DNA of 35,994 bases, taken from positions 1 to 35,994 of the forward strand of contig DBTS01000102.1 of assembly GCA_002307175.1 (NCBI GenBank). Reading direction: 5' to 3'. This stretch comes from Rhodocyclaceae bacterium UBA1310. GTDB taxonomy: Bacteria; Pseudomonadota; Gammaproteobacteria; Burkholderiales; Rhodocyclaceae. A model generated the notes under the pieces. It saw only the letters and a program-made list of their open reading frames with translations. It had not been told where the DNA came from and did no database searches. The translations under genes and the position numbers were made by a program. Below are positions 16,160 through 23,872 of the stretch, one piece after another. How positions within the stretch are numbered: the stretch's first letter is position 1; each line of letters begins with the position of its first letter.

Positions 16160-17299
16160 ATGAGCAATGGAGTACTGATTACCCGCGAACCGGTTGTTAA
16201 TCAGCAACGCGCCATTACCGCCAACCGTCTGGTGGTTCACGCTCCGAATATCGCCACTGCGTTGCAGGCGATAGACACCCAGCGTGAATACTGGCCCACC
16301 GTGCATCCGGTATTCATCAGCTTTGGCCGCCTCGTGCCGACGGCTGAACTGCTTGATTGGCAGATGCCGGAAAATGCCCTGGTGGAAATCCCCGCCCAGG
16401 CCTTGCAATACCCCCAGATCCAGGATCTGATCCACAGTCTCAAGGATGCCGGCGTGCCGCTGGCGCTTTCCTGGTTCCAGCCCGGTGCCGCCTGGCCGGC
16501 CGATGCAGATTGCCGTTTCGTGCTTGCCGACAGCCGCAAGCTCGCCACGCCCGAAGGGGCTCCCGGCCTGCCCCTGGCCTGGGGCCTGGCCGATATCCCC
16601 GCCTTCGAAGCCGCCGTCGCACGGGGTTACGCCGGCGCGTCTGGCTGGTTCTTCCTCAGAGGCGTGACACCCTCGCGGCAATTGGCGCCGTCTCATGCGC
16701 AGATCGTGCGTTTGCTCAATCTGGTGCGCAACGATGCGGATATCACCGAGATCGAGCATGCCCTCAAGCAGGATGTATCGCTGCCCTACAAGCTGCTGCG
16801 CTACATCAACTCGGCCGGTTTCGGCCTGATGGTCGAGGTACAGTCTTTCCGCCACGCTGTGACGATTCTCGGGCGCGACAAGCTCAACAAATGGCTGTCG
16901 CTGCTGATGGTTTCCGCCAGCAAGGACCCTACCGCACCGGCCGTGATGCAGGCGGCCATCGCGCGTGGGCGTATGATGGAAATTCTCGGCGCGCATTTCT
17001 TCGAGAAGGCCCAGCTCGACAATCTGTTCATCACCGGCGCGTTCTCGCTGCTTGATGTGCTGCTGGGCACCGACATTGATGTCGTGCTCGATCAGATGAA
17101 CCTGCCGGACGCCATCCGTGACGCACTGCTGAATGGCGAAGGCGTGTACGCGTCATTGCTCAAGCTCTCGATCGCCTCCGAATCTTTCCTGCCCGATCAG
17201 TTGCGCGGCCAGTGCGAGGCACTCGGGTTGTCCAACGAGCAGGTCTCCTCGGCGATCTTGCAGGCCGTGGCGTTTGCCGATGCGCTGAGCTTCGGCTGA
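16160..17299 (+). CDS. HDOD-domain protein with degenerate EAL-like N-terminus
   Basis: A 379-residue signalling protein of the EAL-HDOD (YuxH-like) class. Residues 1-185 resemble an EAL phosphodiesterase barrel in length and pattern (ending ASGWFFLRGVTP) but contain no EAL motif or metal-binding acidic set, so c-di-GMP hydrolysis is not expected. Residues about 190-370 form an HDOD domain (LLRYINSAGFGL, SFRHAVTILGRDKLNKWLSLLM). Family members act as regulatory adaptors, for example in motility or c-di-GMP networks. It has a good Shine-Dalgarno (AAAGGGAA) and is probably co-transcribed with the reductase. A strong terminator follows 15 bp after the stop. Confidence 0.88.
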   Translation: MSNGVLITREPVVNQQRAITANRLVVHAPNIATALQAIDTQREYWPTVHPVFISFGRLVPTAELLDWQMPENALVEIPAQALQYPQIQDLIHSLKDAGVPLALSWFQPGAAWPADADCRFVLADSRKLATPEGAPGLPLAWGLADIPAFEAAVARGYAGASGWFFLRGVTPSRQLAPSHAQIVRLLNLVRNDADITEIEHALKQDVSLPYKLLRYINSAGFGLMVEVQSFRHAVTILGRDKLNKWLSLLMVSASKDPTAPAVMQAAIARGRMMEILGAHFFEKAQLDNLFITGAFSLLDVLLGTDIDVVLDQMNLPDAIRDALLNGEGVYASLLKLSIASESFLPDQLRGQCEALGLSNEQVSSAILQAVAFADALSFG

Positions 17300-17313
17300 C
17301 ACCGGAAGGCTGA

Positions 17314-17342
17314 AAACCGGCTGCAGGTCAGCCGGTTTGTTC
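17314..17342 (+). terminator. Terminator after the HDOD gene
   Basis: Perfect 10-bp stem AAACCGGCTG-caggt-CAGCCGGTTT (17314-17338) followed by GTTCCT. It is positioned 15 bp after the HDOD stop and separates that operon from the TPR-DUF4037-DUF4125 operon. Confidence 0.8.
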
Positions 17343-17358
17343 CTGAGAGGGCATGAAG

Positions 17359-17367
17359 GGCTACAAT
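17359..17367 (+). promoter_or_regulatory. Putative -10 for the TPR-DUF4037-DUF4125 operon
   Basis: GGCTACAAT lies just past the terminator and 58 bp before the ATG at 17426. TTGTTC at 17337-17342 is a possible but distant (19 bp) -35. Its placement after the terminator supports an independent promoter for the trio. Confidence 0.4.
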
Positions 17368-17425
17368 CTGCGCGACAGGCGTGGTGAGCCCTTTGCCGCG
17401 CCACTTCCCCTCAGAAGGAACAGGC

Positions 17426-18286
17426 ATGGATATACAAAACACCCTCAGGGAACTGGACGCAATCTTCAAAAGTGGTGAGCATCACCGGATAGAACCGTTT
17501 CTGGTCGAGCACTTGCGTCAGGCCGAAGCCGAAGGTGACAAGCCTTCCATGCTGAGCCTGCAAAACGAGCTGATGGGCTACTATCGAGCACTCAGCCGTT
17601 TCCGCGAAGCGCTGGAGCTCGGTGAGAAGGCGCTCTCCCTGCTCGAATCCATGGGGTACAAGGGCAGCGTACCGTATGCCACCACGCTGCTGAATGTGGC
17701 AACGGCCTATCGGGCCGAGGGGCAGGTACAGAAAGCGATCGGCATGTATGAAGAAGTCATGCAGATCTATACGGCCAACAAGCTTGAAGATGTCTACCTG
17801 ACGGCCAGTCTCTACAACAATCTGAGCCTTGCCTATCAGGAAGCCGGCCAGCACGAAAAAGCCATTGAGCTGCTGGATCGTGCCATGCCACTGGTGCGTA
17901 GTCTCCCCGAGAGTGCCGTGCATGTGGCCACCACGCATACCAATCGCGGCCTCTCCGAAATCCGTTGCGGGCGGTTTTCCGCTGCGCGCGAAGATCTGCA
18001 GGCCGCACTGGCAATCTACGAAGCCGGGCACACCGGTAGCTCCCACTATGCCGGTGCTCTGGCAGGCATGGGCGAGGTTGCCTTCCGCGAAAAACAGCCG
18101 CAGGAATCCATTGGCTTTTACGAGCGGGCGCTGCAGGAAATTGCCGGCCACTATGGCAAGCAGAACCTGTACTACGCCGTCACGCTCGATAGCCTTGCTG
18201 TGGTGTATGAAGATCTCGACAAGCCCAAAAGCGAGGCGCTTGCTGCCGAAGCCCAGCAGATTCGCGAAGCCGTGAAGCAGGCCTGA
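17426..18286 (+). CDS. Tetratricopeptide-repeat protein of the DUF4037/DUF4125 operon
   Basis: A 286-residue protein built mostly of TPR helices: segments such as ALELGEKALSLLESMGY, ATAYRAEGQVQKAIGMYEEV, NLSLAYQEAGQHEKAIELLDRA, GRFSAAREDLQAALAIYEAG and QPQESIGFYERALQEIAG repeat at about 40-residue spacing, giving roughly six repeats. There is no signal peptide or membrane segment, so it is a cytoplasmic scaffold or peptide-binding protein. The start is set by AGAAGGAA 6 bp upstream of the ATG; an upstream in-frame codon at 17381 lacks one. The next gene starts 1 bp after its stop, so the three proteins are probably made together and may form a complex. Confidence 0.88.
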   Translation: MDIQNTLRELDAIFKSGEHHRIEPFLVEHLRQAEAEGDKPSMLSLQNELMGYYRALSRFREALELGEKALSLLESMGYKGSVPYATTLLNVATAYRAEGQVQKAIGMYEEVMQIYTANKLEDVYLTASLYNNLSLAYQEAGQHEKAIELLDRAMPLVRSLPESAVHVATTHTNRGLSEIRCGRFSAAREDLQAALAIYEAGHTGSSHYAGALAGMGEVAFREKQPQESIGFYERALQEIAGHYGKQNLYYAVTLDSLAVVYEDLDKPKSEALAAEAQQIREAVKQA

Positions 18287-18287
18287 G

Positions 18288-19169
18288 ATGAACGGCCTGA
18301 CGCTTGCACGTGACTATTACCTGAGCTATCGCGAAACCCTCTTGGCGCCCTTTGCAGAATGCCGGCAAAGGGTGGCTGTCGGTCTTGTCGGGTTCGGTTC
18401 GGATTGTTTCGGGTATGACGATCATATTTCCATGGATCACGATTTTGGTCCCGGATTCTGTCTGTGGCTCACCGACGATGACAGAGCCCGCTTTGGCGCG
18501 GCCCTGCAAGCCCAATACCAGAGCCTGCCGGCGACACACGCGGGCTTTAATACTCGGCGGATCAGCGCACGGGCCGGCAAGCGGGTCGGAGTTTTTTCCA
18601 TCGGCGAGTTCTACAGCCAGTTCCTTGGTGCGCCGCAATTGCCGGTCAGCGATGCAGACTGGCTGCAGATCCCCGAAGAACTGCTGGCCACGGCAGTGAA
18701 TGGCGACGTGTTTGAAGACCGGCTCGGCGAGTTCTCGCAGATCCGCGAAAGCCTGCTGGCGTATTACCCGCCTTCGGTGCAGCGCCTCAAGCTTGGCACG
18801 GCAGTTGCCCGGATGGCCCAGAGCGGCCAGTACAACCTGCCGCGTGCGCTGCAACGCCAGGCTTTGCCGGTAGCTTGCATGGCGCAGGCGGAATTCATCC
18901 GACATGCCTGTGGTGTGGCACACATACTTGGCAAGCGCTACGCCCCTTTCTACAAATGGCTGCACCGCAGCGTGCGTGATCTGCCGGTGCTGCCACAACT
19001 CTACACACAGATTGAGCGACTCTGCGAGACGCCGATCCAGGCCGCGCCACCTATCGTCGAAGAAATCTGTGCCGATGTGCTGCGTGAGCTTGTGCACCAG
19101 GGCTACACGCGTCCGGGCGAGGTTTTCCTCGAAGCGCATGTCGATAGCATTCTGAATCAGGCGGGATAA
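18288..19169 (+). CDS. DUF4037 protein, nucleotidyltransferase-like
   Basis: A 293-residue protein matching the DUF4037 family: RVAVGLVGFGSDCFGYDD then ISMDHDFGPGFCLWLTDDD are its hallmark blocks. The GSDC (37-40) and D50-H-D52 arrangement has the spacing of the GS...DxD metal-binding motif of minimal nucleotidyltransferases, so nucleotidyl transfer is a reasonable but untested guess. A helical C-terminal half follows (AVARMAQSGQYNLPRALQRQ, HACGVAHILGKRYAPFYKWLH). It is tightly coupled to the TPR gene (1-bp gap) and lies 17 bp before the DUF4125 gene. Cytoplasmic; substrate unknown. Confidence 0.9.
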   Translation: MNGLTLARDYYLSYRETLLAPFAECRQRVAVGLVGFGSDCFGYDDHISMDHDFGPGFCLWLTDDDRARFGAALQAQYQSLPATHAGFNTRRISARAGKRVGVFSIGEFYSQFLGAPQLPVSDADWLQIPEELLATAVNGDVFEDRLGEFSQIRESLLAYYPPSVQRLKLGTAVARMAQSGQYNLPRALQRQALPVACMAQAEFIRHACGVAHILGKRYAPFYKWLHRSVRDLPVLPQLYTQIERLCETPIQAAPPIVEEICADVLRELVHQGYTRPGEVFLEAHVDSILNQAG

Positions 19170-19187
19170 GGATACGGATAAGGATCA
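19164..19187 (+). repeat. Tandem repeat duplicating a Shine-Dalgarno
   Basis: Two direct copies of GGATAAGGAT, each in a 12-bp unit, fill the DUF4037-DUF4125 junction. The first contains the DUF4037 stop TAA; the second supplies AAGGAT just before the DUF4125 ATG, so the junction carries two ribosome-binding-like sites. Confidence 0.75.
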
Positions 19188-19798
19188 TGACGATCATTGA
19201 TGAAATCATTGACGCCGAATGGCGTTTTTTCGACAAGGTACAAAACGAAGGCGGTCGGGCTGGCTGTCAGGATGATTTCGAAACCTTCCAGATCATGCGC
19301 AAAAGCCAGTTTCTCGCCTGGGACGAGGCAACGGTGCAGGCCTATGCCGAGGATTTGCACACGGCGCAGCAGCTTGGGCGCAATCTGATCCAGGAAAAGT
19401 ACGCCCGCATGATGGCCTCTACGGCGCTGGCACAGTACGCCACTTTTGCGCATCTGCTGCCAGCGCTGTCTGCCTGGCAACTCCAGACTATCGAAGCCAT
19501 CATCGAAACCCAGGTGGTGTGGCGCGAAATTTTTGCGCGAGATTACCCTCACATGTCCGGGCAGGCACGCCTCATCCGCACGGCTGAAGACACTCCATAC
19601 CAGACCTCGTTCGAGACCTATCTGCGCGGCGAACTTGGCACCTATTCCGAAAAGATGCTCTCGACCTACCAGAGCATGGTCAAAGCCTATCAGCAGCGTG
19701 GCGAGAACCTCACCACGCGCACTATGGATGAAACGGCCCGGCTGTACGGCTACAAGGGTCTGGAGGATGCAGAGAGCCGTCTGCGTGCCTCGGCCTGA
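19187..19798 (+). CDS. DUF4125 family protein
   Basis: A 203-residue, mainly helical cytoplasmic protein of the DUF4125 family. Matching blocks are AEWRFFDKVQNEGGRAGCQDD, TFQIMRKSQFLAW, EKYARMMASTALAQY, AEDTPYQTSFETYLRGELGTYS and RLYGYKGLEDAESRL. No catalytic function is known for the family. I see no HEPN RNase Rx4-6H motif, so it is not an obvious HEPN toxin partner of the nucleotidyltransferase-like neighbour. DUF4125 genes commonly lie beside DUF4037 and TPR genes in other phyla, which points to a shared function. It ends the operon; a bidirectional terminator lies 220 bp downstream. Confidence 0.9.
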   Translation: MTIIDEIIDAEWRFFDKVQNEGGRAGCQDDFETFQIMRKSQFLAWDEATVQAYAEDLHTAQQLGRNLIQEKYARMMASTALAQYATFAHLLPALSAWQLQTIEAIIETQVVWREIFARDYPHMSGQARLIRTAEDTPYQTSFETYLRGELGTYSEKMLSTYQSMVKAYQQRGENLTTRTMDETARLYGYKGLEDAESRLRASA

Positions 19799-19860
19799 TA
19801 AACAAGGTTCATCCGACTTTAGTGTGGGTTACAACACAGGCCGACACGCGTTTCAAGGGT

Positions 19861-19928
19861 GGCGCAGCGAATTGCACCTTCCGCGTGAATTTGCGGGTGC
19901 TCACCCGTTCGGTGCAATTCACTGCGCT
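19861..19928. repeat. Nested inverted-repeat element
   Basis: Outer arms GGCGCAGCGAATTGCACC (19861-19878) and GGTGCAATTCACTGCGCT (19911-19928) pair at 16 of 18 positions. An inner perfect hairpin CGGGTG-ct-CACCCG occupies 19894-19907. A third ATTGCACCTT copy lies at 19930-19939. It looks like a REP/cruciform-type intergenic repeat and not like a terminator. Confidence 0.6.
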
Positions 19929-20018
19929 CATTGCACCTTACATTTGCGGTGTATTCCGCGCAGTGGAGAGCGAGACAACGCATGCCTGACCCGCACGAAA
20001 GTCTGAAGAACCATCAAC

Positions 20019-20049
20019 AAAAACGGCCTGCTTGGAGCAGGCCGTTTTT
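20019..20049. terminator. Bidirectional terminator between DUF4125 and sbp
   Basis: A perfect 13-bp stem AAAAACGGCCTGC-ttgga-GCAGGCCGTTTTT with T-runs on both strands. It serves sbp on the minus strand (24 bp after its stop) and the TPR-DUF4037-DUF4125 operon on the plus strand. Confidence 0.92.
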
Positions 20050-20073
20050 ACCGGATATGTTTCCCGAAGCAGA

Positions 20074-21081
20074 TTAGCGCGGGCCGATCTGGTCGAATAC
20101 ACCACCATCGGCGAAGTGGGTCTTCTGAGCCTTGGCCCAGCCACCGAAGACTTCGTCAATCGTGAAGAGCTTCACGGGGGCGAACTGCTTGGCGTACTTT
20201 GCGGCAATCTTCGGATCGGTCGGGCGGTAGAAATTGCGTCCGGCGATTTCCTGGCCTTCCGGCGAGTACAGATACTGCAGATAGGCTTCTGCCACCTTGC
20301 GTGTGCCACGCTTGTCGACCACCTTGTCGACCACTGCCACCGGTGGTTCGGTCAGGATCGATTCAGACGGGGTCACGATTTCCACCTTGTCCGGGCCGAG
20401 TTCCTTGAGCGCCAGATAGGCTTCGTTTTCCCAGGCGATCAGCACGTCGCCGATGCCACGTTCGGTAAAGGTCGTCGTGGCACCACGGGCACCCGAATCC
20501 AGCACCTTCACATTGCCATAGATCTGCTTCACGAAGTCCTTGGCAGCAGCTTCATTGCCACCGTTGTGGTGCAGGGCATAACCCCAGGCAGCCAGATAGT
20601 TCCAGCGGGCACCGCCGGAGGTCTTCGGGTTCGGTGTCACCACTTCCACGCCAGAGTGGGCCAGATCCGGCCAGTCCTTGATGTGCTTCGGGTTGCCCTT
20701 GCGCACCAGAAACACGATGGTCGATGTGTAGGGTGAAGAATTGTGTGCCAGGCGTTTCTGCCAGTCAGGCGAGATCAACTTGGCCTTGTCGGCAATTGCG
20801 TCGATGTCGTAGGCCAGTGCCAGCGTCACCACATCGGCCTGCAGACCATCAATCACAGTGCGCGCCTGGGCGCCGGAGCCGCCATGCGAAGCCTTCACCG
20901 ACACATCTTCACCGGTCTTGGCTTTCCAGTACTTGGCAAAAGACTTGTTAAAATCCTGATACAGCTCACGGGTGGGGTCGTAGGAGACATTCAGCAGCGT
21001 TGTCTCGGCCAGAACCGGACCGGCAGCCAACGACAGCGCCAGGGCGGTAACCAGGGGGGCAAACAGGCGGGGCAGGTGCAT
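20074..21081 (-). CDS. sbp: Periplasmic sulfate-binding protein of an ABC transporter
   Basis: A 335-residue high-affinity sulfate/thiosulfate-binding protein. The Sec signal peptide MHLPRLFAPLVTALALSLAA ends with GPVLA, cleaved before ETTLLNVSYD. The mature protein shows the family blocks NVSYDPTRELY, SHGGSGAQARTVIDGLQADVVTLAL, NPKTSGGARWNYLAAWGYAL, LDSGARGATTTFTERGIGDVLIAWENEAYLA and EPPVAVVDK. A GAAAGG Shine-Dalgarno supports the 21081 start over upstream in-frame codons. The permease (cysT, cysW) and ATPase (cysA) genes are not in the window, so it is an orphan gene here. CysB control is expected for the family, but no site is confidently seen. Confidence 0.96.
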   Translation of the reverse strand: MHLPRLFAPLVTALALSLAAGPVLAETTLLNVSYDPTRELYQDFNKSFAKYWKAKTGEDVSVKASHGGSGAQARTVIDGLQADVVTLALAYDIDAIADKAKLISPDWQKRLAHNSSPYTSTIVFLVRKGNPKHIKDWPDLAHSGVEVVTPNPKTSGGARWNYLAAWGYALHHNGGNEAAAKDFVKQIYGNVKVLDSGARGATTTFTERGIGDVLIAWENEAYLALKELGPDKVEIVTPSESILTEPPVAVVDKVVDKRGTRKVAEAYLQYLYSPEGQEIAGRNFYRPTDPKIAAKYAKQFAPVKLFTIDEVFGGWAKAQKTHFADGGVFDQIGPR

Positions 21082-21417
21082 GACAGGAACCTTTCGTTTT
21101 TCGCGATCAAATCGGGTACTGCCAATGTACTGTGGGCGCCTTATCAAGAGAACGAATAAAAACGAAATTACTTATAAGGTTAAAGAATTAGCTTGCCCGT
21201 TGCGCCGCTTGCCGACTGATGGTATTGAAGAATAAACGCATGGGCGAAACGGTTTTACCTATAACACAGGGCATGTGTGTTGAGTACGGTTTCTGTCAGC
21301 AATGCCAATGTCGGACCGTCAGGCACGGAGAAATTCCCTGGTAGCTGCTCACTCCAGGAGCTCAGCGAGGCAGAGAGGCTACAATGGCGCCTTCATTCCT
21401 TTCGGACCGCCCTCCTG
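21082..21417. other. Divergent intergenic region of sbp and the dipeptidase gene
   Basis: No gene is supported. The sbp-proximal half (21120-21190) is AT-rich with GAACGAATAAAAACGAAATT, as expected for a promoter/CysB region, but no operator is certain. The distal part carries GGCTACAAT at 21377-21385, 32 bp before the dipeptidase ATG. Confidence 0.5.
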
Positions 21418-22127
21418 ATGCCGTCTGCCCTGATTCCACTTTCCGACCCGCGCATCGCAGCCCTGCCGACGTACGATTGTGGAGAGTCCATGTGCCCGCT
21501 GGCCGGCGTGCATCCCCGCATCTGCCTTGATCTTTCACCCGCTAATGCTCAGGGCATCGGCTACCCGCCGCAGTTCAACGCCCGCATCGGCGTGGTGGAG
21601 CGACTGTGCCAGGCAGCGGATGCGCTGCCGCCCAGCATCCGCCTGCTGATCAAGGAAACCCATCGCCCCGCGCAACTGCAGACCGCATATTTCGCGCGCC
21701 GTGTGCGTCGCACCCAGGCCGAGCAGCCCTCCCTGGATCACCTGTCCGCAGAAAGTATCGCCGCCCGCTTTGTGGCGCCCCCGTTGTGGCTGGTCATCCT
21801 TCCGGCGGCGCAGTTGACCTCACGCTGATCGACGCGGCAGACCGCGAACTGCCCATGGGCTGCAACTATGACGAAGACGAAGAAGCCTCTGACGGTGCCT
21901 GTTACTCGGCGTACGCCGGACTACTCCCGACGCATGCTGAAAACCGCCGTCTGCTGTTTGCTGTGATGGCAAGCGCTGGCTTCATCAACTATCCCTTCGA
22001 ATGGTGGCACTGGTCTTATGGCGACCGCTACTGGGCCTTCATCACCGGCCAGCCTGCGGCGATCTATGCCGCCGTAGAAGACGCAGAGCTCAAGGCGTGT
22101 GCCCACATGAGCAACTTCTTGGCATAA
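21418..22127 (+). pseudogene. Frameshifted D-alanyl-D-alanine dipeptidase (VanX/DdpX-like)
   Basis: Two adjacent reading frames together encode a complete peptidase-M15 D-Ala-D-Ala dipeptidase. The first frame starts MPSALIPLSDPRIAALP and runs through LIKETHRPAQLQ to ARFVAPP. The second continues VVAGHPSGGAVDLTLID, containing the zinc motif HxxGxxxD, then PMGCNYDE and EWWHWSYGDRYWAF with the catalytic Glu and third zinc-binding His. The break falls in a run of five C at 21778-21782; one extra C would restore APPVVAGH in frame. It is therefore a single 1-nt loss in a homopolymer, either a sequencing error, a real inactivation or a slippery site. An intact enzyme would hydrolyse D-Ala-D-Ala, affecting peptidoglycan turnover or D-Ala reuse. 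No Shine-Dalgarno is obvious. Confidence 0.85.
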
Positions 22128-22310
22128 CTGAGCTTTCTGTTTCCGCGAATTTTTAAGCCCTTTAATTTTTGCCCCCACTTTTTCGTTTTCCGTGCCAGAT
22201 CAGTTTTTTGCGAAGATCCCCTCGAAGAGGCGCTCTGTGTCCTGCAGTCCTTTTTTGGTGTAATGGAATGGCTCAAGTGCGGTTGCACGGAGAATAAACC
22301 AAAACTAAAA
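22128..22310. other. Non-coding region before the island
   Basis: Sequence with T-rich runs (22150-22195) and a small hairpin CCTC-gaa-GAGG near 22222. No coding frame or clear terminator is supported. It joins the core chromosome to the left island repeat. Confidence 0.5.
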
Positions 22311-22364
22311 GTTGGCCCTTTGCTTGAAGGTATTTTGTTGCGGGCACAGGATTTGAATCTATGA
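22311..22364. repeat. Left direct repeat of the island (att-like, tRNA 3'-end remnant)
   Basis: Aligned base for base with 35941-35994 it matches at 50 of 54 positions. It includes GTTGGCCCTTTGCTTGAAGG (half of the right-end terminator hairpin) and a degenerate tRNA 3' end: T loop TTCAAAT and GCCCGCA acceptor strand on the minus strand. The T stem is broken by a mismatch and the CCA is absent, so it is not a working tRNA. Homology ends near 22364. Confidence 0.8.
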
Positions 22365-22532
22365 TTCGCCAGAAAACGTATGAAATTCTTTCGTTTTGGA
22401 GGTTGATATGCGGGATACTGACACTTTTTTCAGATATACCGAAAAATGGCACGGCTGTTGCTTTTGCTAGTAGCCTTGCTGATTTTGGTAGGGTAACGAA
22501 TTGTAAAGCAATCTGAAAGGCATGTTAACACT
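22365..22532. other. Leader region of the Lrp-family gene
   Basis: AT-rich, non-coding, with TTGTAAAGCAATC and a TTAAC just before the regulator start. No promoter is certain. It is bounded on the left by the island repeat. Confidence 0.4.
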
Positions 22533-22991
22533 ATGGATATTAAAGATCGCTCGATTCTTTATCTTCTTCAGCAAGACGCGCGCATGTCAACCAATGAGAT
22601 TGCGGAGCGAGTCCATCTTTCCGCTACGGCATGTTGGAAGCGAATTCAGCATATGCAGGAATCAGGGCTAATTCGCCGCCAAGTTTGCTTGGTGGATCCC
22701 CTTAAAGCTGGCCTGGGTCTTACTGTGTTTATTTCGGTTAAAACGAATCGGCATCATATGGATTGGGCTGATAAATTTGCGCTGGGTGTAAGGGATATGC
22801 CTGAGGTTATGGAGTTTTATCGGATGACCGGGGATATTGATTATCTCCTGAAAGTCGTAGTGCCGGATATTGTGGCGTTTGATGGGGTATACAAGAAATT
22901 GACCCGCGTCGCCGAGCTTTATGATGTCAGCTCAAGTTTTTCCATGGAAGAGATCAAATGTACGTCTGCATTACCTCTTGACTACCTGTAA
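22533..22991 (+). CDS. Lrp/AsnC-family transcriptional regulator
   Basis: A 152-residue feast/famine regulator. The N-terminal winged helix-turn-helix (about 1-60, NEIAERVHLSATACWKRIQHM) recognises DNA; the C-terminal RAM domain (about 65-150, VFISVKT, MPEVMEFYRMTGDIDYLLKVVV) binds an amino acid and forms octamers. The family responds to amino acids, and here the neighbours include a D-amino-acid dehydrogenase and a MetC-like lyase, so it probably regulates this cassette in response to an amino-acid ligand. It is the first gene inside the island repeat. The only SD-like sequence is AAAGG about 12 nt upstream. Confidence 0.93.
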   Translation: MDIKDRSILYLLQQDARMSTNEIAERVHLSATACWKRIQHMQESGLIRRQVCLVDPLKAGLGLTVFISVKTNRHHMDWADKFALGVRDMPEVMEFYRMTGDIDYLLKVVVPDIVAFDGVYKKLTRVAELYDVSSSFSMEEIKCTSALPLDYL

Positions 22992-23872
22992 AGATTGGCA
23001 GGTCGATAGCGGCCTTACAGATTTTTGAGATGAGCTGATTGCTCAGGTTGAACGGTATCAACGACCGTGTGGTTCTTTGCGGCCCAATCTTGAGCTTGCT
23101 TGAAGTCAGGGTAATTCCCCGAGCAGAGACGTTCCTTTGTTTCTTCATGGCGGTGCATGCTGTCTCGGGGGGCTTTGTATTCGCCCAACACGCCAACGCG
23201 CGCCCTAAATCCTTTGTCTTTGGTTGGGGGTATTCTCCCCCGTGTATCACCTGAACTGGCAAGCGTCGTGTTTTACTTACGCGCCCTGTTATTGGGCGTG
23301 GTGCCCATAATTGGTGAATAGTCTGGCGATATGGAGGAGCAATCTTCCTTTGCCTAGTCCTTGTAGAAGGTCTGATGATCTTTACCAAAGCTCATGGCAA
23401 GCAGGCAACGTCTTCGACTGTATCACTATCGGAAGGGGGCAACTGCATCCCCCTGGGATGCTGACAAATGGTGCAGTGTTCCATGTTTGCCTTGTGCAGA
23501 TATTTCACTTCGTTCAGACATTTCCATTTGGCCAGGGTAGAAGAGTAGACCCAATTGTTCGAGGGGCTGCACCCGGCTCACCTTCGCTCAGGGGTGTTTT
23601 CCCTCATTCCCACGGAGCGTTAATGCCTATATTATGCTATAAGGCTTTTGTGCCATTCGAATTTTATGCCTTAGATAATTGAAAGTTATTGCCCTGAATT
23701 AATGTCTATTACATTCATTACAAATTAGAAGTAATAAAATACACGGAGCGGAGGTGTAAGCCAATCGTCATCATTGTCTGCTTATCTGAGATGTCCGATG
23801 AGGTTTTCGAAGAAGTTGGGCTGACGCTGAAAGATATTTGAGCCAGTACCATTCGACGAGAACCTCATGTCT
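22992..23872. other. Decayed non-coding region after the Lrp gene
   Basis: About 880 bp with no convincing intact gene. A minus-strand frame from ~23272 to 23015 reads protein-like (including EYKAPRDSMHRHEETKERL and DFKQAQDWAAKNHTVVD) but has no good start or recognised domain, so it may be a gene remnant. CATTCCCACGG at 23605-23615 repeats the REP-like arm seen at 12044-12054. CACGGAGCG occurs at 23611-23619 and again at 23742-23750, flanking a 122-bp AT-rich segment. Confidence 0.45.

Noticed and set aside
19187..19798. DUF4125 as a HEPN toxin partner of the nucleotidyltransferase-like DUF4037
   Set aside because: No Rx4-6H motif was found, so a MNT-HEPN toxin-antitoxin reading is not supported.
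23311..23682. A 123-residue frame in the gap after the Lrp gene
   Set aside because: No similarity, unusual composition and a REP-like arm inside it argue against a gene.
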